From JABABD01 sp965530995 (GTDB taxonomy: Bacteria; Bacteroidota; Bacteroidia; Flavobacteriales; Flavobacteriaceae), in the NCBI GenBank assembly GCA_965530995.1, contig CBESOB010000082.1:1-11654 (forward strand): DNA of 11,654 nucleotides, in the 5' to 3' direction. Below are positions 1 to 6,464 of this stretch, piece by piece (within the stretch, counting starts at the first letter, position 1; the number at the start of each line of letters is the position of its first letter). Below the pieces are notes generated by a model, which made no database searches, was not told the origin of the DNA, and saw only the letters and a program-made list of their open reading frames with translations. A program made the translations under genes and the position numbers.

Positions 1-190
1 CAACTACTTTTGTAATAGTTTATCTTGTTCCTAACTTGATCTATTGCCTTAGTGATTTCCTCTTCACTTTTGGCAATAGCAAAATCAAAGGGTGCATATA
101 AATTTTCGGATTGCCAAGGTTTGCCTTGAACAAAACTATATTTGAATTTGCCGCTTTTAGGAAAAAGATAAACTATTACAAAAGTAGTTG
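1..190. repeat. 32-bp inverted repeat, 31/32 identity
   Basis: Bases 1-32 are the reverse complement of bases 159-190 with a single mismatch at position 27. The arms are 126 bp apart and both lie inside the HD phosphohydrolase reading frame. The left arm starts exactly at base 1, so the repeat may extend beyond the window. Such length and identity are not expected by chance in 190 bp of coding sequence. It could be a real foldback structure or a chimeric foldback artefact at a contig end. Confidence 0.9.
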
Positions 191-257
191 CAATGAATAA
201 CAACCCTTTATAAATAAGTCCATGGTTTTTGTAAAGCTTATTAATGAAGTCTTTCAT
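1..257 (-). CDS. PgpH-type 7TM-HD phosphohydrolase, N-terminal fragment (runs off left edge)
   Basis: The minus strand from the ATG at 257 is open for 85 codons to the window edge. It starts MKDFINKLYKNHGLIYKG, then has one hydrophobic segment (about residues 18-32, LLFIATTFVIVYLF), then PKSGKFKY, GKPWQSENL and YAPFDFAI. From family knowledge this is the N-terminus of Bacteroidota HDIG-domain proteins with an extracytoplasmic 7TM-HD domain, seven membrane helices and a cytoplasmic HD domain. The Listeria homologue PgpH hydrolyses the second messenger c-di-AMP. The HD catalytic part lies outside the window, so the activity is inferred. The gene is divergent from the thiolase gene, with 129 bp between the starts. 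Oddity: codons 23-33 and 76-85 are encoded by the two arms of a 32-bp inverted repeat, so the last roughly ten residues may not be genuine if the left edge is an assembly artefact. Confidence 0.8.
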   Translation of the reverse strand, partial: MKDFINKLYKNHGLIYKGLLFIATTFVIVYLFPKSGKFKYSFVQGKPWQSENLYAPFDFAIAKSEEEITKAIDQVRNKINYYKSS

Positions 258-386
258 CGATATAATTAGGTTATTCCAAAAGTAATGAATTTTGAATGAT
301 GATAAAGCGCATTAAAACAGTTCTTAGCTTTCTCCTTTAGAATAAATTTGATTAATTTCGCATTATAGAAATTCAATCCTATTTTC
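258..386. promoter_or_regulatory. divergent intergenic region with two promoter candidates
   Basis: This 129-bp AT-rich gap separates the HD phosphohydrolase (minus) from the thiolase (plus). For the minus gene, 277-284 read on the minus strand is TACTTTTG, a perfect match to the Bacteroidota -7 consensus TAnnTTTG, with a TTTA 18 bp upstream in place of the -33 TTTG. It lies about 20 bp from the ATG at 257. For the plus gene, TAATTTCG at 353-360 matches 7 of 8, with TTTC at 329-332 and a 20-bp spacer. Neither start codon has a clear Shine-Dalgarno site. The motifs are seen; promoter function is inferred. Confidence 0.4.
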
Positions 387-1565
387 ATGAATAAAGAGGT
401 CGTTATTGTATCTGCGGTTCGTACACCAATTGGTAGTTTTCTTGGTGCCTTATCTTCCATTCCAGCACCAAAATTAGGTTCTATTGCAATTAAAGGAGCC
501 TTAGATAGAATAGGTCTGGAACCAACCATGATAGAAGAAGTTTTAATGGGTCATGTAGTGCAAGCGGGTTCAGGTCAAGCACCTGCGAGGCAAGCCGCTA
601 TTTATGCAGGTATTCCTGATAGCGTGCCATGTACAACCATAAATAAAGTATGTGCCTCAGGCATGAAAGCCATTATGCAAGGGGCTCAAGCAATTGCATT
701 GGGCGATGCCAATATTGTAGTCGCTGGAGGCATGGAAAACATGAGTCTTATACCTCATTATTATCACGCAAGAACAGGAACTAAATTCGGTCCTGCAACA
801 CTTGAGGATGGTATGCAAAGAGATGGCTTAGTAGATGTTTACGACCAAAAAGCCATGGGTGTTTGTGCCGATCTATGCGCTACAGAGCATAATTTTTCGA
901 GAGAAGATCAAGATGCATTTGCAATACAATCATATAATCGTTCGGCTGCCGCTTGGGATTCCGGCAAATACAATGATGAAATAGTTTCGGTAGAAGTTCC
1001 ACAACGTCGTGGTGAGCCTATTGTCGTTTCTAAAGATGAAGAGTATACGAATGTGAAAATGGAGAAGATTCCTTCACTACGTCCAGCATTCACCAAAGAT
1101 GGAACCGTCACCGCCGCTAATGCGTCAACTATAAATGATGGTGCTGCGGCTGTAGTACTCATGAGCAAAGACAAGGCCGACGAATTAGGGTTAATACCAT
1201 TAGCTACCATTAAGAGTTATGCAGACGCTGCACATGAACCGAAGTGGTTCACGACAGCACCCGCAAAAGCGCTTCCTAAAGCATTGAATAAAGCTGGCAT
1301 TTCAATGGAAGAAGTCGACTATTTTGAATTCAACGAAGCTTTTTCCGTTGTTGGGCTCGCTAATATGAAAATTCTGGGATTAAATGATCATAATGTCAAT
1401 GTAAATGGTGGTGCTGTTTCTTTAGGGCATCCTTTAGGATGTTCTGGTGCAAGGATAATAGTTACTTTATTGAATGTCTTAAAACAAAACAATGCCAAAA
1501 TAGGTGCAGCCGCAATTTGTAATGGTGGCGGTGGTGCATCAGCAGTGGTTATAGAAAGAAACTAG
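387..1565 (+). CDS. acetyl-CoA C-acetyltransferase (biosynthetic thiolase)
   Basis: This 392-residue thiolase is full length for the family. It reversibly condenses two acetyl-CoA to acetoacetyl-CoA; acting on longer 3-ketoacyl-CoA is possible. The catalytic residues fall at the same numbers as in the classical Zoogloea enzyme: nucleophile Cys89 (NKVCASGMKA), Asn316 in NEAF, His348 (GGAVSLGHPLGCSGARI) and Cys378 (AAICNGGGGAS). Met157 (KAMGVCA), at the position typical of biosynthetic thiolases, is also present. The start MNKEVVIVSAVRTPIGSF fits the family N-terminus. It is the first gene of a two-gene unit, with the NlpC/P60 peptidase beginning 7 nt after its stop. No signal peptide is present, so it is cytosolic. 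The acetoacetyl-CoA type is preferred over a FadA-type beta-oxidation thiolase because of the overall sequence and the lack of a FadB partner, but substrate range is inferred. Confidence 0.95.
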   Translation: MNKEVVIVSAVRTPIGSFLGALSSIPAPKLGSIAIKGALDRIGLEPTMIEEVLMGHVVQAGSGQAPARQAAIYAGIPDSVPCTTINKVCASGMKAIMQGAQAIALGDANIVVAGGMENMSLIPHYYHARTGTKFGPATLEDGMQRDGLVDVYDQKAMGVCADLCATEHNFSREDQDAFAIQSYNRSAAAWDSGKYNDEIVSVEVPQRRGEPIVVSKDEEYTNVKMEKIPSLRPAFTKDGTVTAANASTINDGAAAVVLMSKDKADELGLIPLATIKSYADAAHEPKWFTTAPAKALPKALNKAGISMEEVDYFEFNEAFSVVGLANMKILGLNDHNVNVNGGAVSLGHPLGCSGARIIVTLLNVLKQNNAKIGAAAICNGGGGASAVVIERN

Positions 1566-1572
1566 ACCAAAC

Positions 1573-2322
1573 ATGCAATACGGTATTAGTAATTTAAGCA
1601 TTGTACCTCTCCGAGAGTTTCCACAGGATACTTCTGAAATGATCTCTCAGGCATTATACGGAGAGCATTTTAAATTACTGGAACAACGCAAAAAATGGAG
1701 CCGTATCCGATTAGCATTTGACAACTATGAAGGTTGGATTGACAACAAACAATTCATAGAGATTTCGAAAGAAAACTATATGGCGATCGGTAAACTTAAG
1801 CCGACATACAGTTTGGACCTTGTTGAAGTTGTTCAAAACAAAGATGGACAACTATTAACATTGCCAATTGGTGCTTCAGTACATTCTACAAACTATTTAC
1901 ACCATGAATACGATGGCAATTGTATTACGGGCAAGCAAAAAAAATCCCATCTTATCGCTACCGCATTAAATTATTTGAATGCCCCCTATTTGTGGGGTGG
2001 AAAAACACCTTTTGGTATTGACTGCTCAGGGTTGACACAAATGGTCTATAAAATCAATGGCTATTCTTTGTTACGTGATGCTTCACAACAAGCCGGCCAG
2101 GGGGAAGCCTTGAGTTTTATAGAAGAAAGTGAGCCAGGGGATCTTGCTTTTTTCGACAATGATGAAGGTAATATCACTCATGTAGGCATAATAATGGACA
2201 ACCACTATATTATTCATGCACATGGTAAAGTGCGAATTGATAGATTGGATCAGACTGGTATCTATAATTCAGAACGACGGACTCATACCCATAAACTTCG
2301 GGTCATTAAAAAAATCGTATAA
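1573..2322 (+). CDS. SH3 / NlpC-P60 cysteine endopeptidase (YkfC-like)
   Basis: This 249-residue protein has an N-terminal SH3-like region (about residues 5-65, with W42 and the YEGWID turn), a second less clear beta-rich segment (about 70-120), and a C-terminal NlpC/P60 papain-fold domain (about 125-245). The catalytic residues visible are Cys151 in YLWGGKTPFGIDCSG, His203 in ITHVGI and His215 in IIHAHG. RDASQQ at 168-173 is also typical. From family knowledge, such enzymes cut gamma-D-Glu-diamino acid bonds in murein peptides. The SH3 plus NlpC/P60 architecture with WGG..PFGIDCSG resembles YkfC, which handles recycled muropeptides. No signal peptide or lipobox is visible, which supports a cytoplasmic recycling role over wall hydrolysis; this is inference. 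It follows the thiolase stop by 7 nt, indicating co-transcription, and ends at a strong hairpin terminator. Confidence 0.9.
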   Translation: MQYGISNLSIVPLREFPQDTSEMISQALYGEHFKLLEQRKKWSRIRLAFDNYEGWIDNKQFIEISKENYMAIGKLKPTYSLDLVEVVQNKDGQLLTLPIGASVHSTNYLHHEYDGNCITGKQKKSHLIATALNYLNAPYLWGGKTPFGIDCSGLTQMVYKINGYSLLRDASQQAGQGEALSFIEESEPGDLAFFDNDEGNITHVGIIMDNHYIIHAHGKVRIDRLDQTGIYNSERRTHTHKLRVIKKIV

Positions 2323-2323
2323 A

Positions 2324-2349
2324 AAAAGCCTTGCGTCTACAAGGCTTTT
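2324..2349. terminator. bidirectional intrinsic terminator
   Basis: The stem GCCTTG (2328-2333) pairs with CAAGGC (2340-2345) around the 6-nt loop CGTCTA, and is extended by AAAA (2324-2327) with TTTT (2346-2349), giving a 10-bp stem. Read on the minus strand, the hairpin is followed by seven T. It sits between the converging NlpC/P60 gene (ends 2322) and the TPR gene (ends 2369), so it can serve both transcripts. Confidence 0.9.
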
Positions 2350-2368
2350 ATAATGTTAGTTATTGAGC

Positions 2369-3622
2369 TTAGTTTCCACCATTTTCCAATGATTCAACCA
2401 TAGCTTTAATTTCTTTATATTTTGCGGAATCTCCAGTGGCACTGTAAATATTCATTAGCGTTTTGGCAGCATCAATATTATTAGGCTTGATTTCTAATGC
2501 TTTCGTTAAATAAGGTACGGCGTCTTTGTATACTTGCATTCTTTTAGCTTTTAACTCATCGTATTTCTTGTCTTCGGCAGCAGAGCTTCCCAATCCATTC
2601 ATTTCCTCAACAATAGTCGTTTCTTCCGCTAAAATCAACGCAGACATATTAATATATGCATTGGTATAACTTGGGTCCAATTCAATTGCCTTGGCATAAT
2701 AACCCTTAGCAGCTTCAACATCACTATCGGCAGTTGTTACTCCAAGATTATAGAATAATTCAGGATTATTTGGATCCATTGTCACCGCTTCAGAAATCAA
2801 TGCCTTATAATTATCAATATTACCAGCTTGATATTGGATACTCGCTTCAGACATTAATAAATTAAGATCATCAGGGTTAGCAACTCTTGCATCTTTTATG
2901 GCAGTCATGGCTTTTTCATTATCACCTTGACTTATGTATATCAAGGCAATATTCTTTGCAATTTCTCCTGAACGAGGTTCAGATTTTTTTATTGAAGGCT
3001 TTATATGTGAACCTCCTTTAACTGAAATATCTCGTATTGCCTTGTTTGGAAAAGATTCTTCTTCTCCAGTTTCTTTGTTTAAGGCCACAAACTCTTCTTC
3101 TATGCCTGTATATCCCATTTCTTTTAATTCATTGTAATATTCTAAGGCTGAGTCGTACTCTTGACCAGTAACAGCAATAGATGCGGCATAAAAAAGATAT
3201 AATGTATCTTGAGGAGATAATCTATAGGCTTTTTCGAACCCACTGGAAGATGCAGAATAGTTTTTCTGCTCCAAAGCGCTATTAGCACTGGTCAAGAATG
3301 AATTTACCATAGCCGATTTCATTGCAACCATTTCATCTGCATAAACCTCACCAGATTGGTTAAGATTTTCAATTGATTTTTTCATATCATCGTCTGAACC
3401 AGAACCATCAGCATAAAGTGCTTTTCCTAAAAGGAAGTGATATTTTCCTTTCATTTTATCATCTGCTGATGAAATCATCGATTCCACTGAACCCAAAAGA
3501 GATTTGGCTTCAGCAAAATTGCTGTTTTTAATTGCTTTTTCGGCGGCTTTCAACTCCTTTTTCTGAGAAAAGGAAACCGTAGCAATAAGTAGCATACATG
3601 TAATTGCTATTAATTTTTTCAT
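2369..3622 (-). CDS. secreted/periplasmic tetratricopeptide-repeat protein
   Basis: The protein has 417 residues. The N-terminus MKKLIAITCMLLIATVSFS followed by QKK is a typical Sec signal peptide with likely cleavage near residue 19. The Cys at residue 9 is inside the hydrophobic core and is not a lipobox. The mature part is rich in TPR-like helical pairs: about 24-55, 105-165, 220-255, 256-286 (ending MDPNNPE), 288-320 (Y-N-LG then AKAIELDPSYTNAY), and a final one around 365-400 (YLTKALEIKPNN). A charged low-complexity stretch at 185-220 interrupts the array. TPRs mediate protein-protein contacts; the partner cannot be told from the sequence. The gene lies 27 nt downstream of gyrA on the same strand, so it is probably the distal gene of a gyrA transcript. 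It has no obvious functional link to gyrase. Confidence 0.88.
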   Translation of the reverse strand: MKKLIAITCMLLIATVSFSQKKELKAAEKAIKNSNFAEAKSLLGSVESMISSADDKMKGKYHFLLGKALYADGSGSDDDMKKSIENLNQSGEVYADEMVAMKSAMVNSFLTSANSALEQKNYSASSSGFEKAYRLSPQDTLYLFYAASIAVTGQEYDSALEYYNELKEMGYTGIEEEFVALNKETGEEESFPNKAIRDISVKGGSHIKPSIKKSEPRSGEIAKNIALIYISQGDNEKAMTAIKDARVANPDDLNLLMSEASIQYQAGNIDNYKALISEAVTMDPNNPELFYNLGVTTADSDVEAAKGYYAKAIELDPSYTNAYINMSALILAEETTIVEEMNGLGSSAAEDKKYDELKAKRMQVYKDAVPYLTKALEIKPNNIDAAKTLMNIYSATGDSAKYKEIKAMVESLENGGN

Positions 3623-3649
3623 TTTAGTTAATGTTTAAGTGTTATAGAA

Positions 3650-6199
3650 TTAATTGTCAGTTTCATTAGTATCAAGAGTTGTGCCATCTTGTGGAGCATC
3701 AGTGTTTTCGGAGGATTCAACTACATCTTCTCCATCAACTTCAACATCAACATCATCATCCTCTTGCATCACTTTAGCTACCGCAGCTATTGAATCACTG
3801 GATTTCAAGTTTATCAATTTAACCCCTTGGGTTGCACGTCCCATTACTCTTAAATCTTCAACGGCCATTCGAATGGCGATTCCAGATTTATTGATGATCA
3901 TAAGGTCATCTTGGTCAGTTACGTTCTTGATTGACACTAAGTTACCGGTTTTTTCTGTAATTGAGATGGTTTTGACGCCTTTTCCTCCCCTATTGGTAAT
4001 TCTATAGTCCTCTAGACTACTCCGTTTACCAAATCCGTTTTCAGAGACCACTAAGATGTCACTTTCCATGTCATCTACAGCAATCATACCAATGACCTCA
4101 TCCGTTTTCTCATCAGCTAGTCTAATTCCTCTAACACCTGATGCATTTCTGCCCATCGGGCGTGTTTTGGCTTCCTCAAATCGAATGGCCTTACCAGATT
4201 TTAATGCCAACATAACTTGACTTTCTCCGGTGGTGAGTTTTGCCTCAAGCAATTCGTCACCTTCTTTAATAGTAATGGCATTTATACCATTGGTTCGAGG
4301 TCTAGAATATTGCTCCAATGATGTTTTTTTCACTTGACCTTTCTTAGTGGCCATAATGACATAATTACTATTTATATACTCTTCATCCTTCAAGTCTTGT
4401 GTGCAAATAAATGCCATGACCTTATCATCTTGTTCGATATTGATCAAATTCTGAATGGCTCTTCCTTTTGAGGTCTTACTACCTTCTGGAATTTCATAAA
4501 CACGCATCCAAAAACATTTTCCCTTTAGAGTGAAGAATAACATGTACTGGTGGTTGGTACCTACAAATAAATGCTCCAAGAAATCCTCATTCCTTGTGGT
4601 AGATGCTTTTTGACCAACTCCACCTCTATTCTGTGTCTTGTATTCTTTTAAGGAGGTGCGCTTAATGTATCCAGCATGCGAAATAGTGATGACTACCTTT
4701 TCATTTGGAATCATATCTTCTATACTCAAGTCTCCACCTGCATATTCTATAACAGAACGACGCTCATCTCCGTACTTATCCTTAATTTCCTGAAGTTCCG
4801 CCTTTATGATATCCATACGCCTATCCTTCTTTTCAAGGATATCTTTGAGGTTCTCTATAGTCTTCATCAATTCGTCGTACTCTGCGCGAAGCTTGTCTTG
4901 TTCTAGACCCGTAAGCTGACGCAAACGCATTTCAACAATTGCCTTTGCTTGGATTTCAGAAAGCTTGAAACGCTCCACTAATTTTGCACGAGCTTCATCT
5001 GCATTTGCAGACGCTCTGATCAACTTGATGACTTCATCAATATTGTCTGACGCAATTATGAGGCCTTCAAGTATATGTGCACGTTCTTCCGCTTTACGCA
5101 ATTCGTATTTTGTTCGTCGCACCACTACTTCATGACGATGCTCCACAAAATAATGTATGAGTTCCTTAATATTTAGTAATTGAGGCCTCCCATTCACTAA
5201 TGCTATATTGTTGACACTGAACGAAGACTGAAGTGCCGTATACTTATAAAGTTTATTCAATACGATGTTCGGAATGGCATCCCGTTTAAGGACATATACT
5301 ATTCGCATTCCGTTACGATCGGATTCATCACGAATCGTTGAAATCCCTTCCAATTTCTTGTCATTTACAAGGTCAGCCGTTTTCTTGATCATATCGGCTT
5401 TGTTCACTTGATATGGTATCTCAGTAACTATAATACTTTCACGTCCTTGTACCTCTTCTATTTCGGCTTTAGCACGCATGACAATTCGTCCACGTCCAGT
5501 ATGAAACGCCTCTTTTACACCATCATAACCATAAATTATTCCTCCTGTTGGAAAATCCGGGGCTTTTATATGAGTTATTAACTCATCAATATCGATATCT
5601 GTATTTTCAATATATGCGATAATACCATCAACAACTTCTGTAAGATTGTGTGGTGGCATATTCGTTGCCATACCAACGGCAATACCTGATGCGCCATTGA
5701 TCAAAAGTCCTGGGACTCTCGTTGGAAGAACTGTTGGTTCTTCTAGAGTATCATCAAAATTGAGTTTATGATCTACGGTTTCCTTATCAATATCTGCTAA
5801 CATTTCCTCAGATATCTTCTTCATGCGTGCTTCCGTGTAACGCATTGCAGCAGGACTATCCCCATCTACAGAGCCAAAGTTACCTTGACCATCCACTAAC
5901 ATATATCGCAAACTCCATTCTTGAGCCATACGCACCATAGCGTCATACACAGACGTATCACCATGCGGGTGGTATTTACCTAATACCTCACCGACAATTC
6001 TTGCAGATTTTTTGTGCGCTCCAGTTGCTCTAACACCTAGTTCATGCATGCCATAGAGAACACGTCTGTGAACTGGCTTTAAACCGTCTCTAACATCTGG
6101 TAAAGCACGTGACACAATGACCGACATCGAATAGTCGATGTAAGCCGATTTCATTTCATCTTCAATGTTAATAGGAATGAGTTTTTCTCCTTCTGCCAT
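3650..6199 (-). CDS. gyrA: DNA gyrase subunit A
   Basis: This 849-residue protein is the breakage-reunion subunit of DNA gyrase, working as A2B2 with GyrB to introduce negative supercoils. The N-terminal core has YIDYSMSVIVSRALPDVRDGL (about 20-40), the quinolone-resistance region HPHGDTSVYDAMVRM (77-91) and catalytic Tyr121 next to Arg120 (AMRYTEARM). At the positions equivalent to E. coli Ser83 and Asp87 it has Thr82 and Asp86; no resistance is claimed. A coiled-coil stretch lies around 365-480. The C-terminal domain (about 495-810) has beta-pinwheel repeats, with the gyrase-specific GyrA box QNRGGVG at 523-529, which argues for GyrA over ParC. A second box-like TNRGGKG lies at 735-741. The tail from about 813 is highly acidic. 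The ATG at 6199 gives the conserved family start. No partner gyrB is in the window; the TPR gene follows 27 nt downstream. Confidence 0.98.
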   Translation of the reverse strand: MAEGEKLIPINIEDEMKSAYIDYSMSVIVSRALPDVRDGLKPVHRRVLYGMHELGVRATGAHKKSARIVGEVLGKYHPHGDTSVYDAMVRMAQEWSLRYMLVDGQGNFGSVDGDSPAAMRYTEARMKKISEEMLADIDKETVDHKLNFDDTLEEPTVLPTRVPGLLINGASGIAVGMATNMPPHNLTEVVDGIIAYIENTDIDIDELITHIKAPDFPTGGIIYGYDGVKEAFHTGRGRIVMRAKAEIEEVQGRESIIVTEIPYQVNKADMIKKTADLVNDKKLEGISTIRDESDRNGMRIVYVLKRDAIPNIVLNKLYKYTALQSSFSVNNIALVNGRPQLLNIKELIHYFVEHRHEVVVRRTKYELRKAEERAHILEGLIIASDNIDEVIKLIRASANADEARAKLVERFKLSEIQAKAIVEMRLRQLTGLEQDKLRAEYDELMKTIENLKDILEKKDRRMDIIKAELQEIKDKYGDERRSVIEYAGGDLSIEDMIPNEKVVITISHAGYIKRTSLKEYKTQNRGGVGQKASTTRNEDFLEHLFVGTNHQYMLFFTLKGKCFWMRVYEIPEGSKTSKGRAIQNLINIEQDDKVMAFICTQDLKDEEYINSNYVIMATKKGQVKKTSLEQYSRPRTNGINAITIKEGDELLEAKLTTGESQVMLALKSGKAIRFEEAKTRPMGRNASGVRGIRLADEKTDEVIGMIAVDDMESDILVVSENGFGKRSSLEDYRITNRGGKGVKTISITEKTGNLVSIKNVTDQDDLMIINKSGIAIRMAVEDLRVMGRATQGVKLINLKSSDSIAAVAKVMQEDDDVDVEVDGEDVVESSENTDAPQDGTTLDTNETDN

Positions 6200-6299
6200 A
6201 TACTGAATTGTTAAGTTTTATTAGTGATTTTTCAAATCGTGCTAAGATAACCATTTTAGTAGCCTTTTGGGCTTTTATAGAGGCACTTTTTAAGTCGAT

Positions 6300-6334
6300 T
6301 TATTAACAATATTTTGGAGTATTTTCGTTAATAA
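6300..6334. repeat. 8-bp inverted repeat TTATTAAC / GTTAATAA
   Basis: TTATTAAC at 6300-6307 is the exact reverse complement of GTTAATAA at 6327-6334, separated by 19 nt that themselves contain the direct repeat TATTTT twice. It lies 101-135 bp upstream of the gyrA start and about 75 bp upstream of the clpC promoter candidate. It could be an operator, but AT-rich sequence makes chance repeats more likely. Confidence 0.4.
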
Positions 6335-6344
6335 GTATGATGTT

Positions 6345-6373
6345 AAAAACTTTGATTTTCTAAAGTTTTTTTT
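6345..6373 (+). terminator. T-tailed hairpin upstream of clpC
   Basis: AAAAACTTT (6345-6353) pairs with AAAGTTTTT (6362-6370) around an 8-nt loop (GATTTTCT), and the T run continues to 6373. In the plus direction this has the form of an intrinsic terminator, though the stem is nearly all A-T. No plus-strand gene lies upstream of it. It may end a small or antisense transcript from the gyrA side, insulate clpC, or be a chance AT-rich structure. Confidence 0.4.
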
Positions 6374-6410
6374 GTCTATTAGCCAGACAGCAACTAAATG
6401 AGGTATGGTT

Positions 6411-6443
6411 TTTGAAATAATACAGTTGTTTTTACTATTTTTA
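6411..6443 (+). promoter_or_regulatory. clpC: candidate clpC promoter (Bacteroidota type)
   Basis: TTTG at 6411-6414 is an exact -33 element. After a 21-bp spacer, TATTTTTA at 6436-6443 matches 7 of 8 positions of TAnnTTTG. A start point near 6449 would leave a short leader. AAGGA (6451-6455) lies 9 nt before the ATG at 6465 and is one of the better Shine-Dalgarno-like sites in the window. No CIRCE or CtsR operator is recognisable. Confidence 0.45.
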
Positions 6444-6464
6444 ATGCAGAAAGGAACCTAGATT

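Larger units (their letters stand above)
6200..6464. promoter_or_regulatory. gyrA-clpC divergent intergenic region
   Basis: This 265-bp AT-rich region lies between the gyrA and clpC starts and must hold both promoters. I see no convincing protein-coding frame in it. It contains an inverted repeat at 6300-6334, a T-tailed hairpin at 6345-6373 and a clpC promoter candidate at 6411-6443, each listed separately. For gyrA only a weak candidate exists: TATCTTAG read on the minus strand about 45 nt upstream of the start, 7 of 8 to TAnnTTTG but without a -33 element. Confidence 0.6.

Noticed and set aside
266..529. 87-codon minus-strand frame across the thiolase start
   Set aside because: It lies antisense to the conserved thiolase N-terminus and the divergent promoter region, and its translation shows no recognisable domain.
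908..1210. 100-codon minus-strand frame inside the thiolase gene
   Set aside because: It is fully antisense to well-conserved thiolase codons; the composition is that of a mirror frame.
3654..4007. 117-codon plus-strand frame over the gyrA 3' end
   Set aside because: It is Ser/Thr-rich translation antisense to the acidic GyrA tail, with no independent coding sign.
3893..5965. Possible quinolone-resistance substitution in GyrA (Thr82 at the Ser83 position)
   Set aside because: Thr at this position occurs naturally in susceptible species, so the sequence alone does not support resistance.
6239..6245. GTGCTAA, half of a CIRCE heat-shock operator, upstream of clpC
   Set aside because: The partner half-site at the required 9-bp spacing is missing.
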